Shown: positions 55,673-64,000 of the stretch, piece after piece | Layout of the letters: every line of letters starts with the position of its first letter | How positions within the stretch are numbered: the first letter of the stretch is position 1 | Assembly: GCF_009857505.1 (NCBI RefSeq) | Contig: NZ_WWCP01000001.1 | Span: 481,551 to 545,550 of the forward strand | DNA from: Duganella lactea | GTDB lineage: Bacteria > Pseudomonadota > Gammaproteobacteria > Burkholderiales > Burkholderiaceae_D | DNA: 64,000 nt | Reading direction: 5' to 3' | Program-made: the position numbers and the translations under genes | The notes under the pieces: generated by a model | The model's input: only the letters and a program-made list of their open reading frames with translations | Told to the model about the DNA's origin: nothing | Databases searched by the model: none

Positions 55673-56392
55673 ATGCAGACTACCCAACTCGATCCCAGCC
55701 TGTCGCAGACGCTTGCGGCGGCGCGCTCGCCGGGCCTTACGCTCGTCATCGGTAACAAGAACTATTCGTCATGGTCCATGCGGCCATGGGTGGCGATGAC
55801 CGCCTTCGGCATTCCGTTCCAGGAAGTGCGCGTGCTGCTCGACCAGGAAGACACCGCCAACCGCATCTGCGGCTATTCTGCCTCCGGCCGCGTGCCGGTG
55901 CTGCTGGCCGGCGAAGAGATGACGATCTGGGACAGCCTGGCCATCTGCGAATATCTGGCCGAGCAGTTCCCCGAGCTGCATCTGTGGCCACAAGACGTGG
56001 CGGCGCGCGCCATGGCGCGCTCGGTGTGCGCCGAGATGCACGCCGGCTTCAGCGACCTGCGCACCTCGATGTCGATGAACATCCGCGCCAGCTATCCCGG
56101 CAAGGGCCGCACGCCGGGCACCCAGGCCGACATCGGCCGCATCAGCGAAATCTGGGAAGAGTGCCTGTCGCGCTTCGGCCATCACCAGTTCCTGTTCGGT
56201 GACTTCTCGATCGCCGACGCCTATTACGCGCCGGTGGTGATGCGCTTCCGCACTTACGGCGTGACGCTGGCGCCGGCGCTGGACGCCTACTGCCAGCGCG
56301 TGCTGGCGCATCCCGCCGTGGCGCGCTGGGTCAGCGAGGCGCTGGCCGAAACCGAAACGGCGCCCCGGCACGACGCCGACATGCCGGACTAA
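55673..56392 (+). CDS. glutathione S-transferase family protein
   Basis: A 239-residue GST-fold protein: N-terminal thioredoxin-like domain (about 18-100) with GNKNYSSWSMRPW, where Ser/Asn would activate glutathione, and SGRVPVL plus WDSLAICEYLAE; a helical C-terminal domain follows, with SIADAYYAPV. The substrate is unknown. It lies between slt and cca on the same strand with short gaps. Confidence 0.88.
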   Translation: MQTTQLDPSLSQTLAAARSPGLTLVIGNKNYSSWSMRPWVAMTAFGIPFQEVRVLLDQEDTANRICGYSASGRVPVLLAGEEMTIWDSLAICEYLAEQFPELHLWPQDVAARAMARSVCAEMHAGFSDLRTSMSMNIRASYPGKGRTPGTQADIGRISEIWEECLSRFGHHQFLFGDFSIADAYYAPVVMRFRTYGVTLAPALDAYCQRVLAHPAVARWVSEALAETETAPRHDADMPD

Positions 56393-56395
56393 GCT

Positions 56396-57637
56396 ATGCA
56401 AACCTATGTTGTCGGCGGCGCGGTACGCGATGCGCTGCTTGGCCTGGCGGTCAAGGACCATGACCACGTGGTGGTGGGCGCCACGCCGGAGCAGATGATC
56501 GCCAAGGGCTTCCGCCCGGTGGGCAAGGACTTCCCGGTGTTCCTGCATCCGCAAACGCAGGAGGAATACGCGCTGGCGCGCACCGAGCGCAAGACCGCGC
56601 CCGGCTACAAAGGCTTCGTGTTCCACACCTCGGCCGACGTCACGCTGGAAGAAGACCTGGTGCGGCGCGACCTCACCATCAACGCCATGGCGCGCGCCGA
56701 CGACGGCGCCATCACCGATCCTTACGGCGGCCGGCGCGATATCGAGCAGCGCGTGTTCCGCCACGTCTCGGACGCCTTTGCCGAAGACCCGGTACGCATC
56801 CTGCGCGTGGCGCGCTTCGCCGCCCGCTTCAGCGACTTCACCGTGGCGCCGGAAACCAACGCGCTGATGAAGCGGATGGTGGACGAAGGCGAAGTCGATG
56901 CGCTGGTGGCCGAACGCGTGTGGCAGGAACTGGCGCGCGGCCTGATGGAGCACAAGCCGTCGCGCATGTTCGATGTGCTGCGCGACTGCGGCGCGTTGAC
57001 GCGCATCCTGCCGGAGCTGGACGCGCTGTGGGGCGTGCCGCAACCGGCGCAATGGCATCCCGAGATCGACACCGGTGTCCACGTGATGCAGGTGATCGAC
57101 TGCGCGGCGCGGCTGGAGCGCGACCTGCCGGTGCGCTTCGCCTGCCTGACGCACGATCTCGGCAAGGCCGTGACGCCAGCCGACAACTGGCCCGCGCACC
57201 ATGGTCACGAAGGCCTTGGCGTCAAGCTGGTGGAGCAGGTGTGCAAGCGCCTGCGCGTGCCGACCGAATGCCGCGACCTGGCGGTGATGACCACGCGCGA
57301 GCATGGCAACGTCGGCCGCGCGCTGCAACTGCGGGCCAACACCATCGTCACCTTGTTCGAGCGTTGCGACGCCTTCCGCAAGCCGGCGCGCTTCACGCAG
57401 ATGCTGCTGGCGACCGAATGCGATTCGCGCGGCCGCATCGGCGCCAACGCCAGCTTTGCCGAGGCGCCGTTCCCGCAACTGGCGCATCTGGAAACGGCGC
57501 TGGCGGCGGCGCGCGGCGTCAACGCCGGCGAAATCGCGCAAGCCTGTGCCGACAGTCCGCAACGCATCCCTGAGCGGGTGCACGCGGCGCGCGTTGGCGC
57601 CGTCAAGGCGGCGCTGAAGGAAGAAGACGTGGAATGA
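56396..57637 (+). CDS. cca: multifunctional CCA-adding enzyme with HD domain
   Basis: Adds or repairs the CCA end of tRNAs. The 413-residue protein has the nucleotidyltransferase motif GGAVRDALL (7-15) with catalytic acids in KDHDHVVVG, RRDLTINAMA, ARFAARFSDF and a C-terminal HD domain (CLTHDLGK, HHGHEG) with phosphodiesterase/phosphatase activity in the long form. It overlaps the next gene by 4 nt. Confidence 0.95.
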   Translation: MQTYVVGGAVRDALLGLAVKDHDHVVVGATPEQMIAKGFRPVGKDFPVFLHPQTQEEYALARTERKTAPGYKGFVFHTSADVTLEEDLVRRDLTINAMARADDGAITDPYGGRRDIEQRVFRHVSDAFAEDPVRILRVARFAARFSDFTVAPETNALMKRMVDEGEVDALVAERVWQELARGLMEHKPSRMFDVLRDCGALTRILPELDALWGVPQPAQWHPEIDTGVHVMQVIDCAARLERDLPVRFACLTHDLGKAVTPADNWPAHHGHEGLGVKLVEQVCKRLRVPTECRDLAVMTTREHGNVGRALQLRANTIVTLFERCDAFRKPARFTQMLLATECDSRGRIGANASFAEAPFPQLAHLETALAAARGVNAGEIAQACADSPQRIPERVHAARVGAVKAALKEEDVE

Positions 57638-58305
57638 ACGCGGACCTGTTCCAGAACCCGCTGCGCCGTTTGAGAAACCGGGACGGCAAACGTCCCACGG
57701 TGCCGGTCAAGGAACTGCGCGAGCGTGACCGCCGCCGCATGCTGCGGCATTTTCTGGAGCTGGAAGACGCCGACCGTCTGCTGCGCTTCGGCTCCGTGCT
57801 GCCGGACGAGCAGGTGAGCAACTACGTCAACCGCATCGACTTCTCGCGCGACATGGTGTTCGGCGTGTACAACCGCGTGTTCCGGCTGGTGGCGGTGGGG
57901 CATCTGGCGTTCGCGCCGCGCGACGAATCGAGCACCGTCACGGACAAGGAACGGGTGGCGGAATTCGGCGTCTCGGTCAGCCGCTCGGCGCGCGGCATGG
58001 GCGTTGGTTCGCGGCTGTTCGAGCGCGCCGCCATCCACTGCCGCAACAACGACGTCGACACGCTGTACATGCACTGCCTGTCATCCAACAAGACCATGAT
58101 GCACATCGCCAAAAAGGCCGGCATGGAAATCCACCGCGACTACGGCGAGGCCGACGCCTATCTCAAGCTGCTGCCGGCCGATCCGTCCAGCGTGCTGCAA
58201 GAGGCGTTGCACGAACAGCTCGCGGTGCTGGACTACACCTACAAGGCCAACAAGCGCATCGCCGCCAAATGGCTGGGGCGTCTGTTGGGCCGTAAAACGC
58301 CTTAG
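57634..58305 (+). CDS. GNAT-family N-acetyltransferase
   Basis: A 223-residue protein with an acetyl-CoA site RGMGVGSRLFERA (about 115-127) preceded by a beta-strand FGVSVS, and a helical C-terminus. The acceptor is unknown. The start overlaps the cca stop (ATGA), which suggests co-translation and perhaps a tRNA/ribosome-related target, but that is only inference. Its stop overlaps the convergent Lrp gene. Confidence 0.85.
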   Translation: MNADLFQNPLRRLRNRDGKRPTVPVKELRERDRRRMLRHFLELEDADRLLRFGSVLPDEQVSNYVNRIDFSRDMVFGVYNRVFRLVAVGHLAFAPRDESSTVTDKERVAEFGVSVSRSARGMGVGSRLFERAAIHCRNNDVDTLYMHCLSSNKTMMHIAKKAGMEIHRDYGEADAYLKLLPADPSSVLQEALHEQLAVLDYTYKANKRIAAKWLGRLLGRKTP

Positions 58306-58826
58306 CCGGAAAGCGGCAACGCCGTGGTGTCCTTGATGCGCTGCAGGGCGAACGAGGATTTGACGTCCAGCACCGCCGGGTGGCGCAGCAGCGTGGCCAT
58401 CATGAAGCGCGAGAAGTGGTCCATGTCTTCCACATGCACGCGCAGCAGGTAGTCCATTTCGCCGGTCATGGCGTAGCAGGCCACCACCTCCGGCCATTGC
58501 GCCACCGATTCGGCGAAGTCGGCGCGCGGCGATGGCGGCGCGTTGGCGGCGCCGAGCGCGCGGGCGTTGCTGTGCGCCGCCGCGTCGCTGTGCTTTTCCA
58601 GCCGCACATTCACATACGCCAGCAAGCCGAGGCCGATCTTGTCCGGGTCCAGCAGCGCCACGTACTGGCGGATCACGCCGGCCTCTTCCAGGCGCTTGAT
58701 GCGGCGCAGGCACGGCGACGGCGACAGCGCCACCAGTTCGGCCACGTCCTGGTTCGACAGGCGGCCGTCGGATTGCAGGATGGAAAGAATCTTGCGGTCG
58801 GTTTTGTCTAGCGTAATTTTGGTCAT
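58302..58826 (-). CDS. Lrp/AsnC-family transcriptional regulator
   Basis: A 174-residue regulator: N-terminal HTH (about 8-55, DRKILSILQSDGRLSNQDVA) and C-terminal RAM ligand domain (VVACYAMTGEMDYLLRV). An insert of about 15 residues near 80-100 makes it slightly longer than most members. It is divergent from hpd, so control of tyrosine/phenylalanine breakdown in response to an amino acid is likely. Confidence 0.9.
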   Translation of the reverse strand: MTKITLDKTDRKILSILQSDGRLSNQDVAELVALSPSPCLRRIKRLEEAGVIRQYVALLDPDKIGLGLLAYVNVRLEKHSDAAAHSNARALGAANAPPSPRADFAESVAQWPEVVACYAMTGEMDYLLRVHVEDMDHFSRFMMATLLRHPAVLDVKSSFALQRIKDTTALPLSG

Positions 58827-58852
58827 AAATACCTCAAAAATTCAATATCAAG

Positions 58853-58865
58853 GCAATATTATTGC
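58853..58865. promoter_or_regulatory. candidate Lrp operator
   Basis: GCAATA-T-TATTGC is a perfect inverted repeat 27 bp upstream of the lrp-like start, in the intergenic region shared with hpd. Autoregulation and control of hpd would fit; not tested. Confidence 0.4.
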
Positions 58866-58897
58866 TCAAATTCGCCAGACGTGCGAATCGTTTGCAA

Positions 58898-58925
58898 TTT
58901 ACTGCCGGCGGACCGGATCTATACT
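58898..58925 (+). promoter_or_regulatory. candidate hpd promoter
   Basis: TTTACT (58898-58903) and TATACT (58920-58925), spacer 16 nt. The start would be about 20 nt before the AAGGAG-led hpd ATG. Confidence 0.5.
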
Positions 58926-58952
58926 GTGCCTTATTCAAATAAGGAGAGACGC

Positions 58953-60074
<1,122 letters not shown>

Positions 60075-60130
60075 GGTGTAGAGTGATACCAGGCCGGTAG
60101 CAACGCATATAGACGGAGCACCGGCGCCAC

Positions 60131-60157
60131 GCGGCAGAGCCTACCCGGCTCTGCCGC
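60131..60157 (+). other. perfect 11-bp hairpin between hpd and the oxidoreductase gene
   Basis: GCGGCAGAGCC (60131-60141) pairs with GGCTCTGCCGC (60147-60157), loop TACCC. No T-tract follows, so it is not a standard terminator; it could protect RNA ends or weaken read-through. Confidence 0.55.
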
Positions 60158-60187
60158 GCGCGTACCTAAAAATTTGGAGACAAAACA

Positions 60188-63100
60188 ATGAATGCACCTC
60201 AAAAGGGTTTGCTATTGAATCCGTCCGCCGATGCGGCCGACATCACGCTGGACGATAAATGGACGCTGGAGCGCGGCCGCGCTTTCATGACCGGCACACA
60301 AGCGCTGATCCGCCTGCCGATGATGCAGCGCGAACGCGATCTGAAGGCAGGCCTGAACACGGCGGGCTATATCACCGGCTACCGCGGCTCGCCCGTCACC
60401 AGCGTCGACATGACGGCGATGAAGGCCAAGAAGTACCTCGACGAACATCACGTTAAATTCCATCCAGGGATGAACGAAGACCTCGCGGCGACCGCCGTCT
60501 GGGGCACCCAGCAAACCAATCTGTTCAAAGACGCCAAGTACGACGGCGTGTTCGCCATGTGGTATGGCAAAGGCCCCGGCGTGGACCGCTGCGGCGACGT
60601 CTTCAAGCACGCCAACAACGCCGGCTCGGCCAAACATGGCGGCGTGCTGGTGCTGGCCGGCGACGACCACGCCGCCAAGTCCTCTTCGACCGCGCACCAG
60701 TCGGATCATATTCTGAACGCCTGCGGCATTCCGGTGCTGTATCCATCGTCGGTGCAGGAGTACATCGACTACGGCCTGCACGCCTGGGCGATGAGCCGCT
60801 ACACCGGCCTGTGGGTGTCGATGAAGTGCGTCACCGACATCATCGAATCCGGCGCCGTGGTGGACTTCGATCCGGACCGCGTGCAGATCCAGCTGCCGAC
60901 CGACTTTGATCTGCCGGAAGGCGGCCTGAATATCCGCTGGCCGGACACCGTGCTGGATATGGAAGTCCGCATGAACAGCTACAAGTGGTACGCCGCGCTG
61001 GCCTACTGCCGCGCCAATAAGCTGAACAAGATTATCTGGGATTCGCCCAAGCCCAAGATCGGCATCATCACCGCCGGCAAATCGTATCTGGACACGCGCC
61101 AGGCGCTGGCCGACCTGGGCATCGACGAGCAGGCCGCCGCCGATATCGGCATCCGCCTGTACAAGATCGGCATGACCTGGCCGCTGGAGGCGGAGGGCGT
61201 GCAGGAATTCGCCAAAGGCCTCGATGAGATTCTGGTGGTGGAAGAGAAGCGCCAGATCCTCGAATACGCGCTGAAGGAAGAGCTGTACAACCTGCCGGAC
61301 GGCCAGCGTCCGCGCGTGGTCGGCAAGTTCGACGACACCGGCGAATGGAGCAACCACGGCAAGACCGGCCACGGCGACTGGCTGCTGCCGGCCACCTATG
61401 AACTGAATCCGGCGCAGATCGCGCGCGCCATCGCCTCGCGCATCGCGCACTATTGCAAGGACCATCCGGTGGCCCAGCGCGTGCGGCAGCGGGTGGCGTA
61501 TCTGGAAGCGAAAGAGCTGGCGCTTAAAACGCTGCCGGCCAAGGCCAATCCGCAGACCGACCGCACGCCGTACTTCTGCTCCGGTTGCCCGCACAACTCC
61601 TCGACCAAGGTGCCGGAAGGCTCGCGCGCGCTGGCGGGCATCGGCTGCCATTACATGGTGCTGTGGATGGACCGCGAGACCTCGACTTTTACCCACATGG
61701 GCGCGGAAGGCGTGACGTGGGTGGGGCAGGCGCCGTTCACCAACGAGAAGCACGTCTTCACCAATCTGGGCGACGGCACCTACTTCCACTCGGGGATACT
61801 GGCGATCCGCGCGGCGGTGGCGGCCAGGGTCAACATCACCTACAAGATTCTGTTCAACGACGCGGTGGCCATGACCGGCGGCCAGCAGTTCGACGGTCCG
61901 CTCGATCCGGGCATGATCTCGCGCCAGATCGCGGCGGAAGGCGTGTCGCCGATTATCGTGGTGACCGACGAACCGGAAAAATATCCATCCGATTACAACT
62001 GGGCGCCGGGCGTCACCGTGCGCCATCGCAGCGAATTGATGGAGGTGCAGCGCGAACTGCGCGACAAGCCGGGCGTGTCGGCGATGATCTACGACCAGAC
62101 CTGCGCGTCCGAAAAGCGCCGTCGCCGCAAACGCAACGAGTATCCTGATCCGGCCAAGCGCGCGGTGATCAACGAGGCGGTGTGCGAAGGCTGCGGCGAT
62201 TGCTCGGTGCAGTCCAATTGCCTTTCGGTGGAGCCGCTGGAGACGGAGCTGGGCCGCAAGCGCCAGATCAACCAGTCTTCGTGCAACAAGGACTTCTCCT
62301 GCACCACCGGTTTCTGCCCGAGTTTTGTGACGGTGGAAGGCGGCGCGCTGAAGAAGCCGAAGAAGGCCGCTGTCGGCGAAGGCCCGCAGGCCGTGCTGCC
62401 GATGCCTGTGCTGCCATCGACCGAGACCCCGTTCGGCATCCTGATCACCGGCATCGGCGGCACCGGCGTGGTGACGGTCGGCCAGATTCTGGCCATGGCG
62501 GCGCACGTCGAAAACAAGGGCGCGATTGTGCTGGACATGAGCGGCCTGGCGCAGAAGGGCGGCCCGGTGATGTCGCACGTGCGGCTGGCCGATCATCAAA
62601 GCGATCTGCACTCGACCCGCGTTGGCACCGGCAGCGCCGATCTGGTGATCGGCTGTGACCTGATCGTCACCGCCTCGCGCGACGCCTTGTCGCGCATGGG
62701 CGAGGGCCGCACGCACGCGATGATCAACTCGACCGGTTCCTCGACCGCCGCGTTTGTGAAGAATCCGGACTGGCAATTCCCGGACGCCGGTTCGCGCGGC
62801 GAAATCATGCGCGCCTGCGGCAACGGGAACGTCGACTTTGTCGACGCCGGCCAGATCGCCACCGCATTGATGGGCGACTCGATCGCCACCAATATGTTCA
62901 TGCTGGGCTACGCCTTCCAGAAAGGCCACGTGCCGCTGAGCGAGGCGGCGTTGATCAAGGCGATTGAGTTGAACGGCGTGTCGGTCGCCTTCAACCAGGC
63001 CGCCTTCCACTGGGGCCGCACCGCCGCGCACGATCTGGCGTCGGTCACCAGGCTGACCACACCGGCCAAGGTGATCGAGTTCAAACGCACCCAGACGCTG

Positions 63101-63763
63101 GATGACATCATCGGCAAGCGTGTCGAGCTGCTGACCGCGTACCAGAACAGTGATTATGCTAAACAGTATAAATCGTTTGTCGATCAGGTCCGCGCGCAAG
63201 AGGTAAAGCTGGGTAACAGCACCCGCCTGACGGAAGCCGTGGCGCGCTACTACTACAAGCTGATGGCCTACAAGGACGAATACGAAGTCGCCCGCCTGTA
63301 CACCGACGGCGCCTTCCAGCAAAAGATCGCCGGCATGTTCGAAGGCGACACCACGCTGAAATTCCACCTGGCACCACCGATCTTCGCCAAGACCGACGCC
63401 CAGGGCCACCTGGTCAAAAAGGAATACGGCCCATGGATGATGAAAGCCTTCGGCGTGCTGGCCAAGCTAAAAGGCCTGCGTGGCACGGCGCTGGACCCGT
63501 TCGGCCGCACAGCGGAGCGCAAGATGGAGCGCGCGCTGATTGCAGAGTATCGCAATACCGTCTCCGGCCTGCTGCTTAAATTAAGCGCAGAGAATCTGGC
63601 GCAAGCCGTCGTGATCGCCAGTATTCCGGAGGACATCCGCGGCTACGGTCATGTGAAAGAGCGGCATTTGCTGGCGGCCAAGCAGAAAGAGCTTGCTTTG
63701 TTGGCGCAGTTTTACAGTCCGCATGTCACCACAGACAGCGAAAAGGCCAGGGGCGTCGCGTAG
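60188..63763 (+). CDS. indolepyruvate ferredoxin oxidoreductase, fused form
   Basis: A 1191-residue enzyme that oxidatively decarboxylates aryl-pyruvates to aryl-acetyl-CoA. One chain combines the IorA-like part (pyrimidine-binding and TPP domains, about 1-690; FCSGCPHNSSTKVPEGS near 458) with the IorB/POR-gamma part (about 740-960; GIGGTGVVTVGQIL) and a C-terminal extension. Cys clusters (CEGCGDCSVQSNC near 667; CNKDFSCTTGFC near 698) should hold iron-sulfur centres. With hpd it handles aromatic 2-oxoacids. GGAG precedes the ATG. Confidence 0.92.
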   Translation: MNAPQKGLLLNPSADAADITLDDKWTLERGRAFMTGTQALIRLPMMQRERDLKAGLNTAGYITGYRGSPVTSVDMTAMKAKKYLDEHHVKFHPGMNEDLAATAVWGTQQTNLFKDAKYDGVFAMWYGKGPGVDRCGDVFKHANNAGSAKHGGVLVLAGDDHAAKSSSTAHQSDHILNACGIPVLYPSSVQEYIDYGLHAWAMSRYTGLWVSMKCVTDIIESGAVVDFDPDRVQIQLPTDFDLPEGGLNIRWPDTVLDMEVRMNSYKWYAALAYCRANKLNKIIWDSPKPKIGIITAGKSYLDTRQALADLGIDEQAAADIGIRLYKIGMTWPLEAEGVQEFAKGLDEILVVEEKRQILEYALKEELYNLPDGQRPRVVGKFDDTGEWSNHGKTGHGDWLLPATYELNPAQIARAIASRIAHYCKDHPVAQRVRQRVAYLEAKELALKTLPAKANPQTDRTPYFCSGCPHNSSTKVPEGSRALAGIGCHYMVLWMDRETSTFTHMGAEGVTWVGQAPFTNEKHVFTNLGDGTYFHSGILAIRAAVAARVNITYKILFNDAVAMTGGQQFDGPLDPGMISRQIAAEGVSPIIVVTDEPEKYPSDYNWAPGVTVRHRSELMEVQRELRDKPGVSAMIYDQTCASEKRRRRKRNEYPDPAKRAVINEAVCEGCGDCSVQSNCLSVEPLETELGRKRQINQSSCNKDFSCTTGFCPSFVTVEGGALKKPKKAAVGEGPQAVLPMPVLPSTETPFGILITGIGGTGVVTVGQILAMAAHVENKGAIVLDMSGLAQKGGPVMSHVRLADHQSDLHSTRVGTGSADLVIGCDLIVTASRDALSRMGEGRTHAMINSTGSSTAAFVKNPDWQFPDAGSRGEIMRACGNGNVDFVDAGQIATALMGDSIATNMFMLGYAFQKGHVPLSEAALIKAIELNGVSVAFNQAAFHWGRTAAHDLASVTRLTTPAKVIEFKRTQTLDDIIGKRVELLTAYQNSDYAKQYKSFVDQVRAQEVKLGNSTRLTEAVARYYYKLMAYKDEYEVARLYTDGAFQQKIAGMFEGDTTLKFHLAPPIFAKTDAQGHLVKKEYGPWMMKAFGVLAKLKGLRGTALDPFGRTAERKMERALIAEYRNTVSGLLLKLSAENLAQAVVIASIPEDIRGYGHVKERHLLAAKQKELALLAQFYSPHVTTDSEKARGVA

Positions 63764-63778
63764 TTTGCCTTCCAACCT

Positions 63779-63821
63779 AAACAGGCGGCGCATGTGATCG
63801 TTCAGCCGCCTGTTTATTTTG
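63779..63821 (+). terminator. rho-independent terminator after the oxidoreductase gene
   Basis: AAACAGGCGGC (63779-63789) pairs with GCCGCCTGTTT (63805-63815), 15-nt loop, followed by ATTTTG. Confidence 0.85.
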
Positions 63822-63878
63822 AGAACTCTGCAAAGCTCAGGAACGGCATCGCATACCTTTTTGTCGCGAGCACTATAG

Positions 63879-64000
63879 TGGACCCCGAATTTGAGACGGT
63901 GGTTTAAGCTGTTGTCCGTGAAAGGATGATAGCGCATGAGTGAAGGCAAAAAACGCAGGGTGCATACGGCGGAGTTCAAGGCCAAGGTCGGCCTGGAGGC
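63879..64000 (+). mobile_element. left end of an IS3-family insertion sequence (continues outside window)
   Basis: The left terminal repeat appears to start at TGGACCCCGAATTTGAGAC (63879-63897), a form common in IS3 elements. The transposase orfA begins 57 nt inside. The right end and target duplication are not visible. Confidence 0.75.
63936..64000 (+). CDS. IS3-family transposase OrfA, 5' fragment
   Basis: Only the first 21 codons are in the window. They read MSEGKKRRVHTAEFKAKVGL, the typical start of an IS3-family OrfA with its N-terminal HTH_Tnp_1 domain. The full gene, the frameshift to OrfB and whether the element is intact cannot be judged. Confidence 0.8.
   Translation, partial: MSEGKKRRVHTAEFKAKVGLE

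Noticed and set aside
60131..60157. Hairpin after hpd as intrinsic terminator
   Set aside because: No T-tract on the plus strand after the stem.
60212..63409. 1065-codon open frame antisense to the oxidoreductase
   Set aside because: Same composition bias; the sense strand has clear TPP, Cys and POR motifs.
63581..63985. Minus-strand open frame across the oxidoreductase end and IS end
   Set aside because: Runs through a clear terminator and the IS terminal repeat; no recognisable protein.

Overview
The window is GC-rich, densely coded bacterial DNA. Gene content and order (metK, paired lpxL-type acyltransferases, dapF, DUF484, xerC, dksA, hslVU; an SAH riboswitch in front of ahcY followed by metF; yibN-grxC-secB-gpsA; a one-cysteine DksA) point to a betaproteobacterium, most likely Oxalobacteraceae (Duganella/Massilia/Janthinobacterium-like). 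That assignment is inference from synteny and protein style; no database was searched.

Layout. 1-1.6 kb: 3'-truncated gene for a lipoprotein with a PAP2 phosphatase domain and the start of an autotransporter-type repeat. 1.7-7.7 kb: czcICBA-like heavy-metal efflux operon. 7.7-10.6 kb (minus): yibN-like rhodanese, grxC, secB, SH3-domain protein, gpsA. 10.7-17.3 kb: gpmA, envC, S41 protease, moeB-like gene, exported amidohydrolase. 17.4-28.5 kb: a type II secretion operon in the order G-H-I-J-K-L-M-N-D-E-F-C, followed directly by a PlpD-like patatin with its own POTRA/barrel. 30.7-34.6 kb (minus): a three-gene dynamin-like GTPase operon resembling Leo/Eleos, the main accessory island. 34.7-41.5 kb: XRE regulator, small outer-membrane barrel, hslUV, dksA, COG0523 GTPase, xerC, DUF484. 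41.7-44.5 kb: a porin and a Sel1-repeat gene that appear to sit inside an otherwise conserved dapF-DUF484-xerC block. 44.5-53.6 kb: dapF, two lpxL-type genes, metK, a small secreted protein, a membrane-bound AraC regulator, SAH riboswitch-ahcY, a small membrane protein, metF and fau. 53.7-58.3 kb: lytic transglycosylase, GST, cca, GNAT. 58.3-63.8 kb: Lrp regulator divergent from hpd and a fused indolepyruvate ferredoxin oxidoreductase, an aromatic amino-acid catabolism unit. 63.9-64.0 kb: left end of an IS3-family element.

Most interesting points. (1) In the Leo-like operon the first GTPase appears cut in two by a single in-frame TAA directly followed by ATG: the upstream piece carries only the P-loop and a C-terminal membrane helix, the downstream piece the later G motifs. 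(2) The metK leader contains a 9-10-nt strand that can pair with three different partners, one of them overlapping the metK start codon; it looks like a cis-regulatory RNA switch I do not recognise. With the SAH riboswitch at ahcY and nearby metF, the SAM cycle here may be controlled largely by leader RNAs. (3) The PAP2/autotransporter lipoprotein has an unusual architecture.
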